From assembly GCF_001418105.1 (NCBI RefSeq), contig NZ_LIQI01000032.1, positions 62,001 through 126,000 on the forward strand: a stretch of DNA of 64,000 nt, given 5' to 3'. Of this stretch, positions 29,116 through 37,575 are shown one piece after another; the stretch's first letter is position 1, and each line of letters starts with the position of its first letter. The DNA is from Lacinutrix himadriensis (GTDB taxonomy: Bacteria > Bacteroidota > Bacteroidia > Flavobacteriales > Flavobacteriaceae). The notes below the pieces were generated by a model. The model saw nothing but the letters and a program-made list of their open reading frames with translations, was not told the DNA's origin and did no database searches. Made by a program: the position numbers and the translations under genes.

Positions 29116-31119
29116 ATGAAATTTAAAATAGAATCAGAATTTAAGCCAACAGGAGATCAACCAAATGCTATAAAACAATTAGTACATGGTTTAGATACTC
29201 ATGAAAAATACCAAACCTTACTTGGTGTTACTGGTTCTGGTAAAACATTTACCGTTGCTAATGTTATTGAAGAAACCCAAAGACCTACCTTAGTCCTTGC
29301 GCATAACAAAACTTTAGCGGCACAGTTATACAGTGAATTCAAACAGTTTTTTCCGGAAAATGCGGTCGAGTATTTTGTTTCGTATTATGATTATTACCAA
29401 CCCGAAGCCTACATACCAACTTCTGGTGTTTATATAGAAAAAGATTTATCTATTAATGAAGAAATAGAGAAGATGCGTTTAAGCACCACCTCTTCCCTAC
29501 TTTCTGGTCGTCGTGATGTCATTGTAATTGCTTCGGTTTCTTGTTTATATGGTATTGGAAATCCGGTAGAGTTTCAAAAAAATGTCATTACTTTAAAACG
29601 CGATCAAGTCATTTCTCGAACCAAATTATTACACCAATTAGTACAAAGTTTGTATTCGCGTACCGAAGCCGATTTTAACCACGGAAACTTCCGAATAAAA
29701 GGAGATACAGTAGATATATTCCCAAGTTATGCAGATGATGCTTTTCGTATTCACTTCTTTGGCGATGAAATTGAAGAGATTGAATCCTTCAACATTCAAA
29801 CCAATCAAATCATTGAAAAATATGATGTATTAACCATCTATCCTGCTAATATGTTTGTTACTTCACCAGACATTTTACAAGGAGCTATTAAAAGTATTCA
29901 AGATGATTTAGTCAAACAATACGATTATTTTAAAGAAATAGGAAAACACTTAGAAGCAAAACGTCTTAAAGAACGCACCGAATTCGATCTAGAAATGATT
30001 CGAGAATTAGGTTATTGTTCTGGTATTGAAAATTATTCGCGTTACCTGGACGGAAGAGAACCAGGAACACGACCTTTCTGTTTATTAGATTATTTTCCAG
30101 AGGACTTTTTAATGGTTGTAGATGAAAGTCACGTAACTATTTCACAAGTCCATGCGATGTATGGAGGCGATAGAAGTAGAAAGGAGAATCTGGTAGAATA
30201 TGGCTTTAGACTACCGGCTGCAATGGATAACAGACCATTAAAATTTGAAGAATTTGAAGCCCTTCAAAACCAAGTCATTTATGTGAGTGCAACGCCTGCA
30301 GATTATGAGCTTGAAAAAACAGATGGTGTTTATGTAGAGCAAGTCATTAGACCGACAGGTTTATTAGATCCGATAATTGAAGTACGACCAAGTTTAAATC
30401 AGATTGATGATTTAATTGAAGAAATTCAGCAACGTATTGAAAAAGACGAACGGACTTTAGTAACTACACTTACCAAACGTATGGCGGAAGAATTAACGAA
30501 ATATTTAAGTCGTATTCAGATCCGTGTAAATTACATTCATAGTGATGTAGATACTTTAGAGCGTGTACAAATCATGCAAGATTTACGTAAAGGTATTTAT
30601 GATGTTTTGGTTGGTGTGAATTTACTTCGTGAAGGTTTAGATTTACCTGAAGTATCTTTGGTTGCTATATTAGATGCAGATAAAGAAGGATTTTTACGTT
30701 CGGCAAGATCACTAACTCAAACCGTTGGTAGAGCAGCAAGAAATCTGAACGGAAAAGCAATTATGTATGCCGATAAAATTACAAAAAGCATGCAAAAAAC
30801 GATTGATGAAACCGAATACAGACGTGCAAAACAAATTGCTTATAACACCATGCATAATTTAGTACCAAAAGCATTAAATAAAAGTTTAGATAGTGCTTTA
30901 GGTAAAAATTCGGTGAGCACCTATAGTTACGAATTAGAAGCGGCAAGAGCTGCAGAACCAGAAAGCGAATATTTATCGAAAGGAGAATTAGAAAAGAAAA
31001 TTCGTGAAAAACGGAAAATTATGGAGCAGGCAGCAAAAGCTTTAGACTTTTTAGTTGCTGCAAAACTTCGTGACGAAATTAAAAGCTACCAAGGTAAACT
31101 GGAAGAGTTGAAAGCTTAA
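29116..31119 (+). CDS. uvrB: Excinuclease ABC subunit UvrB
   Basis: A 667-residue UvrB, the helicase-like damage-verification subunit of nucleotide excision repair. It is loaded by UvrA and recruits UvrC. Walker A is GVTGSGKT (residues 37-44). The beta-hairpin region reads YYDYYQPEAYIPTSGVYIEK (starting near residue 91). The DEAD-like box is VVDESH, helicase motif VI is QTVGRAARN, and the last 40 residues contain the UVR (UvrC-binding) motif MEQAAKALDFLVAAKLRDEI. The length is normal. The ATG at 29116 is the usual N-terminus (MKFKIESEFKPTGDQP). The TAA stop at 31117-31119 runs directly into a 7-bp tandem repeat. Confidence 0.97.
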   Translation: MKFKIESEFKPTGDQPNAIKQLVHGLDTHEKYQTLLGVTGSGKTFTVANVIEETQRPTLVLAHNKTLAAQLYSEFKQFFPENAVEYFVSYYDYYQPEAYIPTSGVYIEKDLSINEEIEKMRLSTTSSLLSGRRDVIVIASVSCLYGIGNPVEFQKNVITLKRDQVISRTKLLHQLVQSLYSRTEADFNHGNFRIKGDTVDIFPSYADDAFRIHFFGDEIEEIESFNIQTNQIIEKYDVLTIYPANMFVTSPDILQGAIKSIQDDLVKQYDYFKEIGKHLEAKRLKERTEFDLEMIRELGYCSGIENYSRYLDGREPGTRPFCLLDYFPEDFLMVVDESHVTISQVHAMYGGDRSRKENLVEYGFRLPAAMDNRPLKFEEFEALQNQVIYVSATPADYELEKTDGVYVEQVIRPTGLLDPIIEVRPSLNQIDDLIEEIQQRIEKDERTLVTTLTKRMAEELTKYLSRIQIRVNYIHSDVDTLERVQIMQDLRKGIYDVLVGVNLLREGLDLPEVSLVAILDADKEGFLRSARSLTQTVGRAARNLNGKAIMYADKITKSMQKTIDETEYRRAKQIAYNTMHNLVPKALNKSLDSALGKNSVSTYSYELEAARAAEPESEYLSKGELEKKIREKRKIMEQAAKALDFLVAAKLRDEIKSYQGKLEELKA

Positions 31120-31242
31120 CTGATGACTGATGACTGATGACTGATGACTGATGACTGATGACTGATGACTGATGACTGATGACTGATGACTGATGACTGA
31201 TGACTGATGACTGATGACTGATGACTGATGACTGATGACTGA
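31119..31242. repeat. Heptanucleotide tandem repeat (ACTGATG)n, about 17.7 copies
   Basis: An uninterrupted array of the 7-mer ACTGATG starting at the last base of the uvrB stop codon and running for 124 nt without a mismatch. On the plus strand the repeat has TGA stops in every frame within 21 nt. On the minus strand it has no stop in any frame and would encode HQSSVIS repeatedly, but I see no start or gene there. It lies between the 3' ends of two convergent genes. Confidence 0.98.
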
Positions 31243-31250
31243 AACCTATG

Positions 31251-31275
31251 TCATTTCGAGCTTGTCGAGAAATCT
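31251..31275. repeat. REP-like imperfect palindrome
   Basis: TCATTTCGAG - CTTG - TCGAGAAATCT contains two TCGA cores flanked by TT and GA, giving a short imperfect hairpin. From general knowledge, this kind of TCATTTCGA...GAGAAATC element is frequent between genes in flavobacterial genomes. It could also help terminate transcription after uvrB because it is followed by six T residues. Confidence 0.5.
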
Positions 31276-31295
31276 TTTTTCAACTAATACCTAAA

Positions 31296-31406
31296 GGCTT
31301 TTTAATTTAGAGTGGAAAAAAAATATTTAAAAAATGAGATTCCTGCCTACACAGGAATATGTTCTATAACTAAATTAAATGCGCCTTTGGCTTTTTAATT
31401 TAGAGT
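31296..31406. repeat. 18-bp direct repeat flanking a short palindrome
   Basis: GGCTTTTTAATTTAGAGT occurs at 31296-31313 and again at 31389-31406. Between the copies at 31339-31358 is the inverted repeat ATTCCTG - CCTACA - CAGGAAT, a motif I know as a common flavobacterial intergenic repeat. The arrangement looks like a remnant intergenic repeat unit. No coding potential was seen. Confidence 0.6.
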
Positions 31407-31411
31407 TTCAC

Positions 31412-31813
31412 TTAATTATACTGTACTTTAAAAATATCTATCAAAACATCTGGTGGTACAATTTTATTTGGAAAGCTTTCCATTAAATACAATACTCTAC
31501 TAATAGATTCATGGTTTAATCCCATTCGTAAACCAAAATTATGCAGTTTAATAATTTCCTTATCTTCAATTTCACCATCAATACTCATTAATAAAACCAA
31601 TCTATGAAATTGTACAATACGTTCACTATGTGATTTTAAATGTGTATAATCTATAGGGTTTTCTATAAGGTAATCAAAATCTTCACGAGAAATATGCAAT
31701 TGCTTCGCTACACCTATTAAAAATTTATGCTCAATACTTTTTATCATCTTGTCACATTTCGCAAATGCAATCATTTCAGACAAAAGGCATAGTTTTTCTA
31801 CCCTATTTACCAT
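31412..31813 (-). CDS. TerB-like (tellurite resistance TerB family) protein
   Basis: A 133-residue all-helical acidic protein. It resembles the TerB/DnaJ-associated helical domain: LCLLSEMIAFAKCDKMIKSI with an acidic turn, then a second helical half RLVLLMSIDGEIEDKEIIKL, where the DGEIEDKE segment is the metal-binding-like acidic loop (about residues 78-86) of TerB-fold proteins. Small proteins of this kind beside uvrB have sometimes been labelled excinuclease subunit B, which is not supported by the sequence. The function is unknown. It is convergent with uvrB across the heptamer repeat. The start ATG at 31813 is clear. Confidence 0.55.
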   Translation of the reverse strand: MVNRVEKLCLLSEMIAFAKCDKMIKSIEHKFLIGVAKQLHISREDFDYLIENPIDYTHLKSHSERIVQFHRLVLLMSIDGEIEDKEIIKLHNFGLRMGLNHESISRVLYLMESFPNKIVPPDVLIDIFKVQYN

Positions 31814-32030
31814 TACTATGAGGAATTAATTAATTATTATAAAGTTAGATATAATCCCTCTTTTATAATCGTCGATATATTGTATCTTGTCGAAAAAAAA
31901 AGAGTAATTCATCGCTTTTTTACTAGTTTCATAGAAACAAAATCTTACAAAATGGCAAACAAGACCTTTGTTTACATAGATTGATAGGATTTATACTTTT
32001 AAAACTAACAAAAAAAATTAAAATTCTACT

Positions 32031-32318
32031 ATGACTAATAATGACATATTTAAAAAACTAAGAGTAGCACATAAACTTCGTGATGAGGATATTATAAAAA
32101 TTCTAGCTTTAGTTGATTTTAGAATAGGAAAAAGTGAGCTTAATGCTTTTTTTAGAAAAGAAGATCATCCAAAATATATGGAGTGTGGTGATCAAATTTT
32201 ACGAAATTTTCTTAATGGTTTAGTAATTCATTTACGTGGACCAATGCCCAAAAAAGGAGAGAAAAAAATAAGCGATACTCCAGCAAAAAATAAGATACAA
32301 AAAAAGAGCAACGATTAG
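32031..32318 (+). CDS. DUF1456 family protein (YehS-like), single repeat
   Basis: A 95-residue protein. It carries one copy of the DUF1456 unit known from E. coli YehS: NNDIFKKLRVAHKLRDEDII, then ALVDFRIGKSELNAFFRKED, then a second helix pair ending ILRNFLNGLVIHLRGP. YehS has two such repeats; here only one is present, followed by a lysine-rich tail. The function of the family is unknown. The ATG at 32031 has an A-rich leader typical of the phylum. The stop codon lies in the loop of its own terminator hairpin (32299-32332). Confidence 0.75.
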   Translation: MTNNDIFKKLRVAHKLRDEDIIKILALVDFRIGKSELNAFFRKEDHPKYMECGDQILRNFLNGLVIHLRGPMPKKGEKKISDTPAKNKIQKKSND

Positions 32319-32332
32319 TTGCTCTTTTTTTT
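32299..32332 (+). terminator. Terminator containing the DUF1456 stop codon
   Basis: Stem AAAAAAAGAGCAAC (32299-32312) with GTTGCTCTTTTTTT (32318-32331) and loop GATTA. The TAG stop at 32316-32318 spans loop and stem. A T run completes the signal. Confidence 0.88.
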
Positions 32333-32392
32333 GTCTAATATATACTTATCATCATTTTAAAGAATACTTATCTGCCTATTGTCTTTTTAAGG

Positions 32393-32426
32393 CAAAAAAA
32401 AAGAGCAACCAAATGGTCCCTCTTTT
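32393..32426 (-). terminator. Imperfect terminator after sucC
   Basis: On the minus strand, AAAGAGGGACC - ATTT - GGTTGCTCTTT forms a hairpin with a 2x2 internal mismatch, followed by a long T run. It lies 47 nt beyond the sucC stop. Confidence 0.6.
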
Positions 32427-32473
32427 CTATATATTTATGAGATACAGAAACTAGTTCTGTACCACATTGTAAT

Positions 32474-33667
32474 TTACTTAGATAATACTTCTTGTACTTT
32501 ATCAGCAGCTTCTTGAAACTCTGTAGCACTCATTACAGCTAATCCTGAATTATCAATTAATTCTTTAGCTATATCTGCATTGGTACCTTGTAAACGTACA
32601 ATAATTGGCACTTCAATATTCCCCATGTTTTTGTATGCATCAATAACTCCTTGAGCAACACGATCACATCGAACAATACCTCCAAAAATATTAATTAAGA
32701 TTGCTTTTACAGCTGGATCTCTTAAAATAAGTTCGAATGCAATTTCTACTCTTGCAGCATCTGCAGTACCACCAACATCTAAAAAGTTAGCTGGCTCACC
32801 ACCTGCTTGCTTAATTAAATCCATTGTTGCCATTGCAAGTCCAGCACCATTTACCATACAACCAACGTTTCCGTCAAGATCTACATAGTTAAGTCCATGC
32901 TCACCTGCTTCTACTTCAATTGCATTTTCTTCACGTAAATCACGTAAAGCAGCTAAATCTTTATGTCTATATAATGCGTTGTCATCTAAAGATACTTTAG
33001 CATCTACAGCCATTATTTTAGAATCACTTGTTTTTAAAACTGGGTTAATTTCAAATAAAGAAGAATCAGACTCCACGTAAGCTGTATATAATGCAGTTAC
33101 AAATTTTGTCATTTCTTTAAAAGCAACACCAGATAAACCTAAGTTAAAAGCTATTTTTCTAGCTTGAAAACCCATTATTCCTAAAGCAGGATCTATTTCT
33201 TCATGAAATATTAAATGTGGTGTTTCTTCTGCAACCGTTTCAATATCCATTCCACCTTCTGTAGAATACATAATCATATTTTTACCTGTAGCTCTATTTA
33301 AAAGTACAGACATATAATATTCTTCTGTCTCAGAATCTCCAGGATAATAAACATCTTCACAAACTAAAACTTGGTGTACACGTTTACCTTCCGCAGAAGT
33401 TTGTGGTGTTACCAAATCCATTCCAATAATTTGTCCAGCAATTTCTTCTACTTCTTGTAAGCTCTTAGCAAGCTTAACTCCTCCACCTTTACCACGTCCA
33501 CCAGCATGAACTTGTGCTTTAATCACGTGCCAACCAGTTCCTGTGTCTTCCGTCATTTTTTTTGCTGCAGCAACTGCTTCTTGAGCTGTTTGTGCAACGA
33601 TTCCTCTTTGAATACGTACGCCAAAACTGCTTAATAATTCTTTTCCTTGATATTCGTGTAAATTCAT
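32474..33667 (-). CDS. sucC: Succinyl-CoA synthetase (ADP-forming) subunit beta
   Basis: A 397-residue SucC, which with SucD interconverts succinyl-CoA and succinate with ATP formation in the TCA cycle. The ATP-grasp domain opens MNLHEYQGKELLSSFGV and has the VKAQVHAGGRGKGGGVKLA segment (about residues 44-65). The C-terminal CoA-ligase domain has NFLDVGGTADAARVE and ILINIFGGIVRCDRVAQGV, both diagnostic. Length and start (ATG at 33667) are normal for the family. SucD is not in the window, so the two subunit genes are separate here, which is common in flavobacteria. Confidence 0.97.
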   Translation of the reverse strand: MNLHEYQGKELLSSFGVRIQRGIVAQTAQEAVAAAKKMTEDTGTGWHVIKAQVHAGGRGKGGGVKLAKSLQEVEEIAGQIIGMDLVTPQTSAEGKRVHQVLVCEDVYYPGDSETEEYYMSVLLNRATGKNMIMYSTEGGMDIETVAEETPHLIFHEEIDPALGIMGFQARKIAFNLGLSGVAFKEMTKFVTALYTAYVESDSSLFEINPVLKTSDSKIMAVDAKVSLDDNALYRHKDLAALRDLREENAIEVEAGEHGLNYVDLDGNVGCMVNGAGLAMATMDLIKQAGGEPANFLDVGGTADAARVEIAFELILRDPAVKAILINIFGGIVRCDRVAQGVIDAYKNMGNIEVPIIVRLQGTNADIAKELIDNSGLAVMSATEFQEAADKVQEVLSK

Positions 33668-33877
33668 CTTGTTTAAAGTAAAATTGTTAGTTCTCTTTCG
33701 CCAAAAGCTTCAAAGAATTTATAATAAAACAAAAGTAAATAATCACAAGAACTTACCCTAATATTTAATTATTAAAAAACTAACAAACTATAGAAATTTC
33801 ATATTGTTAAATAATTAACAATATGTTTAAAATATGTAATATTATGATATTTTAATTTTTATACGCTTGAAAAAAAA

Positions 33878-33885
33878 TATCTTTG
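33878..33885 (+). promoter_or_regulatory. Bacteroidota -7 element before lysA
   Basis: TATCTTTG, a match to TAnnTTTG, ends 14 nt before the ATG at 33900. It falls inside the longer frame that opens at TTG 33867, so it argues for the ATG start. Confidence 0.55.
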
Positions 33886-33899
33886 AAAAAAAATCACAC

Positions 33900-35138
33900 A
33901 TGCAAAACAGCGAATTATTAAAGATAGCAGAAGATTTCGGGAGTCCGATTTACGTTTATGACGCAGCTAAAATAGCTTTTCAATATAAGCGTTTAACTTC
34001 TGCTTTTAAAAAGGTTAAACAGGTAAAACTGAACTATGCTGTTAAAGCGCTATCTAATATTTCTATTTTAAAATTAATGAAATCCTTAGGAGCCGGATTA
34101 GATACGGTTTCTATTCAAGAAGTAAAATTGGGGCTTGCTGCGGGTTTTACACCAGATCAAATTATTTTTACTCCGAATGGCGTTTCACTAGAAGAAATTG
34201 AAACCGCTGCTAAATTGGGCGTTCAAATTAATATAGACAACCTTTCTATTTTAGAGCAATTTGGTACAAAGCATCCAAAAACACCTGTTTGTATTCGTAT
34301 CAATCCGCATGTAATGGCTGGAGGAAACACGAATATTTCTGTAGGACATATAGATAGTAAATTCGGAATTTCCATCCATCAAATACCGCATATCCTTCGT
34401 ATTGTTGAAAACACCAACATGCATATTAACGGTATTCACATGCATACTGGAAGTGATATTTTAGATATTGATGTGTTTTTATATGCTAGTGAAATTTTAT
34501 TCGAAACGGCTAAACACTTTAAAACGTTAGATTTTATCGATTTTGGTTCTGGTTTTAAAGTACCTTATAAAGAAGGAGATATTGAAACGAATATTGAAGA
34601 GTTTGGAGAAAAACTAACCAAACGTTTCAATGATTTCTGCAAAGAATACGGAAAAGAATTAACCCTTGGTTTTGAACCAGGAAAATTTTTAGTGAGCGAA
34701 GCTGGTCAGTTTTTAGCAAAAGTAAATGTGGTAAAACAAACTACTTCTACTGTTTTTGCACAAATTGATTCCGGATTTAATCATTTAATAAGACCTATGC
34801 TTTATGGATCGCAGCATGAAATTGAAAACATTTCTAACCCAGAAGGAAGAGAGCGTTTTTATAGTGTTGTAGGTTATATCTGTGAAACGGATACTTTTGC
34901 GAATAACAGACGTATTGCAGAAATTAACGAAGGAGACATCATAGCATTTAAAAACGCTGGAGCTTATTGTTACTCGATGGCTAGCAATTACAATTCGCGT
35001 TATCGTCCTGCTGAAGTACTTTGGCTAAATAACGAAGCACATTTAATTCGAAAAAGAGAAACTTTTGAAGATATACTTCACAACCAAATAGAAATAGAAA
35101 TTTCTAGTAAAACAAAGGAAAAGGCTTTAACAAAATAA
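33900..35138 (+). CDS. lysA: Diaminopimelate decarboxylase
   Basis: A 412-residue fold-type III PLP decarboxylase that converts meso-diaminopimelate to lysine, the last step of lysine synthesis. The PLP lysine is K49 in LNYAVKAL. Other marks are GLDTVSIQEV, INPHVMAGGNTNISVGH, GIHMHTGSDI, the glycine-rich phosphate-binding segment DFGSGFKVPY, GFEPGKFLVSEAG, the catalytic-cysteine region GYICETDTFA and GAYCYSMASNYN. A longer frame starts at TTG 33867, but the ATG at 33900 gives the family's usual N-terminus (QNSELLKIAEDFGSPIYVYD) and follows a -7 box by 14 nt. It has its own terminator at 35159-35202. Confidence 0.95.
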   Translation: MQNSELLKIAEDFGSPIYVYDAAKIAFQYKRLTSAFKKVKQVKLNYAVKALSNISILKLMKSLGAGLDTVSIQEVKLGLAAGFTPDQIIFTPNGVSLEEIETAAKLGVQINIDNLSILEQFGTKHPKTPVCIRINPHVMAGGNTNISVGHIDSKFGISIHQIPHILRIVENTNMHINGIHMHTGSDILDIDVFLYASEILFETAKHFKTLDFIDFGSGFKVPYKEGDIETNIEEFGEKLTKRFNDFCKEYGKELTLGFEPGKFLVSEAGQFLAKVNVVKQTTSTVFAQIDSGFNHLIRPMLYGSQHEIENISNPEGRERFYSVVGYICETDTFANNRRIAEINEGDIIAFKNAGAYCYSMASNYNSRYRPAEVLWLNNEAHLIRKRETFEDILHNQIEIEISSKTKEKALTK

Positions 35139-35158
35139 GACCATTTCATTCTAAAATA

Positions 35159-35202
35159 TAAATCCGTTTTAAGCAAACCTATGCTTAATGCGGATTTTTT
35201 TT
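35159..35202 (+). terminator. Rho-independent terminator after lysA
   Basis: AAATCCG...TAAGC pairs with GCTTA...CGGATTT around a short loop, with a two-base internal mismatch, and is followed by a T run ending at 35202. Confidence 0.85.
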
Positions 35203-35246
35203 ACTAAGAAATACCTTTCAACTGCGGTTTCCGAGTAAATTCAAGG

Positions 35247-35254
35247 TATTTTTG
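35247..35254 (+). promoter_or_regulatory. Bacteroidota -7 element before 35274
   Basis: TATTTTTG fits TAnnTTTG and ends 19 nt before the ATG at 35274. It lies just after the lysA terminator, as expected for an independent unit. Confidence 0.5.
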
Positions 35255-35273
35255 GAATTAAAAATAAATTTTA

Positions 35274-36212
35274 ATGGATTTTACTAACCCTTTAGTTTAC
35301 GGTGTACCTTGTTTTTTAGGACTCATTTTATTAGAGTTGAGCTATAGCAAACATCGTAAAGAGGCTCGCAGTCAAAAATTATACGCATGGAAAGATTTGG
35401 CAGCAAGTGTAACAATGGGCGTTGGCTCTGCTATTATAGCACCACTTACTAAAACCATTGCAGCCATTGTATTATTTAACTTTATTTACAACCTTTTTAA
35501 CCCAATAGTAGCTGGTGTACACACCAATATTATGGGATACGAGTCTTTTGGATACGCTTGGTACATTTGGTTTATATGCCAACTTTGTGACGATTTTAGT
35601 TATTATTGGTTTCACCGACAGAATCATAATGTACGCTTTCTTTGGGCTGCACATATTGTACATCACTCTTCCAATAATTTTAATTTAGGAACAGCAGTGA
35701 GAAATGGTTGGTTTACTCTTTTTTACAAACCTTTATTTTACATGTGGATGCCTGCTATTGGTTTTCCTCCAGAAATGGTAGTTGTTTGTTTAGGAATTGA
35801 ATCCCTTTGGCAATTTCAATTACATACGGTTTACGTTCCTAAATTAGGTGTCATTGAAAAAGTATTCAACACACATACGATGCACCAAGTACACCATGCA
35901 CAAAACATAGAATATATGGATAAAAACCATGGTGGCTTTTTAAATATTTTTGATAAAATTTTCGGTACTTGGAAAGAGCTAGATGAAAATATTGAAATTA
36001 AATATGGGGTTACTCACGCGCCAAATTCCTATAATCCACTTGTTATTTTAACACATGAATACAAAGATATTTGGAACGATATGAAGAAATCCAAAAACTG
36101 GTCTCATAAATTCATGTATGCTTTTGCGGCTCCTGGATGGAGTCATGATGGCAGTACACTTACCATAAAACAACTACGAAAACAAATGAAAAAGCAAAAC
36201 CTGAAAAGTTAA
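35274..36212 (+). CDS. Sterol desaturase / fatty acid hydroxylase family protein
   Basis: A 312-residue integral membrane di-iron oxygenase. The histidine boxes of the superfamily are visible: HRQNH (in YYWFHRQNHN, about residue 114), HIVHH (in WAAHIVHHSSNNFN, about 128) and HTMHQVHH (about residue 202). Four or so hydrophobic helices surround them. Family members hydroxylate or desaturate lipids, for example alkylglycerol, sphingoid or carotenoid substrates; the present substrate is not known. Because many flavobacteria make zeaxanthin, a carotenoid role is possible, but carotenoid hydroxylases are usually shorter. The TAA stop sits at the centre of a 30-bp palindromic terminator. Confidence 0.85.
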   Translation: MDFTNPLVYGVPCFLGLILLELSYSKHRKEARSQKLYAWKDLAASVTMGVGSAIIAPLTKTIAAIVLFNFIYNLFNPIVAGVHTNIMGYESFGYAWYIWFICQLCDDFSYYWFHRQNHNVRFLWAAHIVHHSSNNFNLGTAVRNGWFTLFYKPLFYMWMPAIGFPPEMVVVCLGIESLWQFQLHTVYVPKLGVIEKVFNTHTMHQVHHAQNIEYMDKNHGGFLNIFDKIFGTWKELDENIEIKYGVTHAPNSYNPLVILTHEYKDIWNDMKKSKNWSHKFMYAFAAPGWSHDGSTLTIKQLRKQMKKQNLKS

Positions 36213-36225
36213 CTTTTCAGGTTTT
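36196..36225. terminator. Perfect 30-bp palindromic bidirectional terminator
   Basis: AAAACCTGAAAAGTT (36196-36210) is followed at once by its exact reverse complement AACTTTTCAGGTTTT. Because the flanks are A- and T-rich it can serve the plus-strand gene ending at 36212 and the minus-strand gene ending at 36252. The plus-strand stop codon TAA (36210-36212) spans the centre. Confidence 0.85.
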
Positions 36226-36251
36226 ATGCCTTTTCTATAAAAACAAAGTTA

Positions 36252-37235
36252 TTACTTTTTAATAAACTTTTTGGTAAGCACTGCTCTATCCGTTTGTACC
36301 TGCACAATATACATTCCTGCTTGTAAAGCACTAACATCTATAGCGGTTGTATTATTTGTTGTACTTAAAACTTGTCTTCCATTTAAATCAAAAACAACAA
36401 TAGATTTAATTGCTGTTGGTGTTTTTAAATTTACATTTAATATGGACTGTACTGGATTTGGCACCACAGATATCTCATTATATACATTTTCTTCAAGTCC
36501 CAACAAAGTGACTAAATATACTTCACTAACAGTTGTTGTGTCATCAATTCCAGCAATAGGTATATTAATATTTATAGTATTTGATCTAAAAACTAAATTA
36601 CCATTACTATTGTCATAATAGTAATAAGAAGTTTGTGTTGCCGTTCCAGCATTATTTAAAAATGGAGGCAAATCTAAAGTAACCGTTTGTAGCATTTTTA
36701 ATCTTGTAACGGTTCCACTATAAGTTCCAGATCCAACAACATTCATACTAAGTGTTCCATATCCATCTACCATTTTCACAATATTTCCAGAAAAGGTACC
36801 TGAAGCAGATCCACTATTAAAGGTTCCAGCAACTGGATCTGAATTGTTATAGCCAAAACTTAATGGAAATGCACCAATAAGCGCATTATCTGTTATATAA
36901 TTCAATTCTAAATCTGGAGTTACTGCTCCAGTTATAGAAAGTTCTCCAGCAATACTTTTTAATAAAATATCGTTATCACCAGAAGAAAACACATTTGTTG
37001 TTCCTGGGAATGTAGTTGTTTCCATACTTGTTGGTGCAGCATAGGAATCTATAGAAGTTCCCGTATTGGTTAAACTAGTAAAATTCCACGTTGTGCTTGC
37101 TCCTGTTGGACTTTGATCTACTGTACCATCGACATTGGCATATACTGACATATTCATACTGTTAAACGTGGCAATGCTTTGAGCAAAAGTTAGGCTAGTA
37201 GCGAAACAAGCCAGATAAAGTAATTTTTTTTTCAT
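36252..37235 (-). CDS. T9SS type A sorting-domain secreted protein
   Basis: A 327-residue secreted protein. The signal peptide is KKLLYLACFATSLTFAQ. The central 220 residues are Ser/Thr/Gly-rich beta structure (SPTGASTTWNFTSL, DNDILLKSIAG, SGTYSGTVTRLK) without a domain I recognise. The C-terminal 75 residues are a type A sorting domain: SVVPNPVQSILNVNL, SIVVFDLNGRQVLST, IDVSALQAGMYIVQV, KKFIKK. It is therefore exported by T9SS and probably attached to, or released from, the surface. It is transcribed alone on the minus strand and ends at a shared palindromic terminator. Confidence 0.85.
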   Translation of the reverse strand: MKKKLLYLACFATSLTFAQSIATFNSMNMSVYANVDGTVDQSPTGASTTWNFTSLTNTGTSIDSYAAPTSMETTTFPGTTNVFSSGDNDILLKSIAGELSITGAVTPDLELNYITDNALIGAFPLSFGYNNSDPVAGTFNSGSASGTFSGNIVKMVDGYGTLSMNVVGSGTYSGTVTRLKMLQTVTLDLPPFLNNAGTATQTSYYYYDNSNGNLVFRSNTININIPIAGIDDTTTVSEVYLVTLLGLEENVYNEISVVPNPVQSILNVNLKTPTAIKSIVVFDLNGRQVLSTTNNTTAIDVSALQAGMYIVQVQTDRAVLTKKFIKK

Positions 37236-37575
37236 TTTTTAATAAATTGATTAATAGTCCACTAAAAGTACAAAAAGGAAACAGATAACCTAAAATACTA
37301 CTATAAAGAACCACAATAAACGATTAACTGCTTAATAGTATTTGGAAATAATTTATAGAAGCGAAAGATCTTTAAAGTAAAGCATAGAGCCTTTTACTCC
37401 AACCAACCTTACCCAAAACCAATAATCTACTAAAAGTCAATGCTTAATATATTTTATTTTGTATATTTATATGAATCCTAATTGAGCTAAAATATAGTAT
37501 TGCCTCACTTTTACTATGATTAATATTTTTCCTATTTCTATATGGAAACGCTTTATTAATTTAAATTTTAGATTC
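37236..37575. other. Divergent intergenic region, no gene
   Basis: This 340-nt stretch separates the type A secreted protein (minus) from a lipoprotein gene (plus). It is AT-rich and must hold both promoters, but neither has a clean TAnnTTTG. The longer frame from 37516 into the lipoprotein gene is an upstream extension, not a separate gene. Confidence 0.5.

Noticed and set aside
31119-31242. CRISPR-like array
   Set aside because: The unit is 7 bp and directly tandem with no spacers, and no cas gene is present.
31412-31813. Excinuclease subunit B second gene
   Set aside because: The 133-residue helical protein has none of the UvrB motifs; such a label would come from its neighbour.
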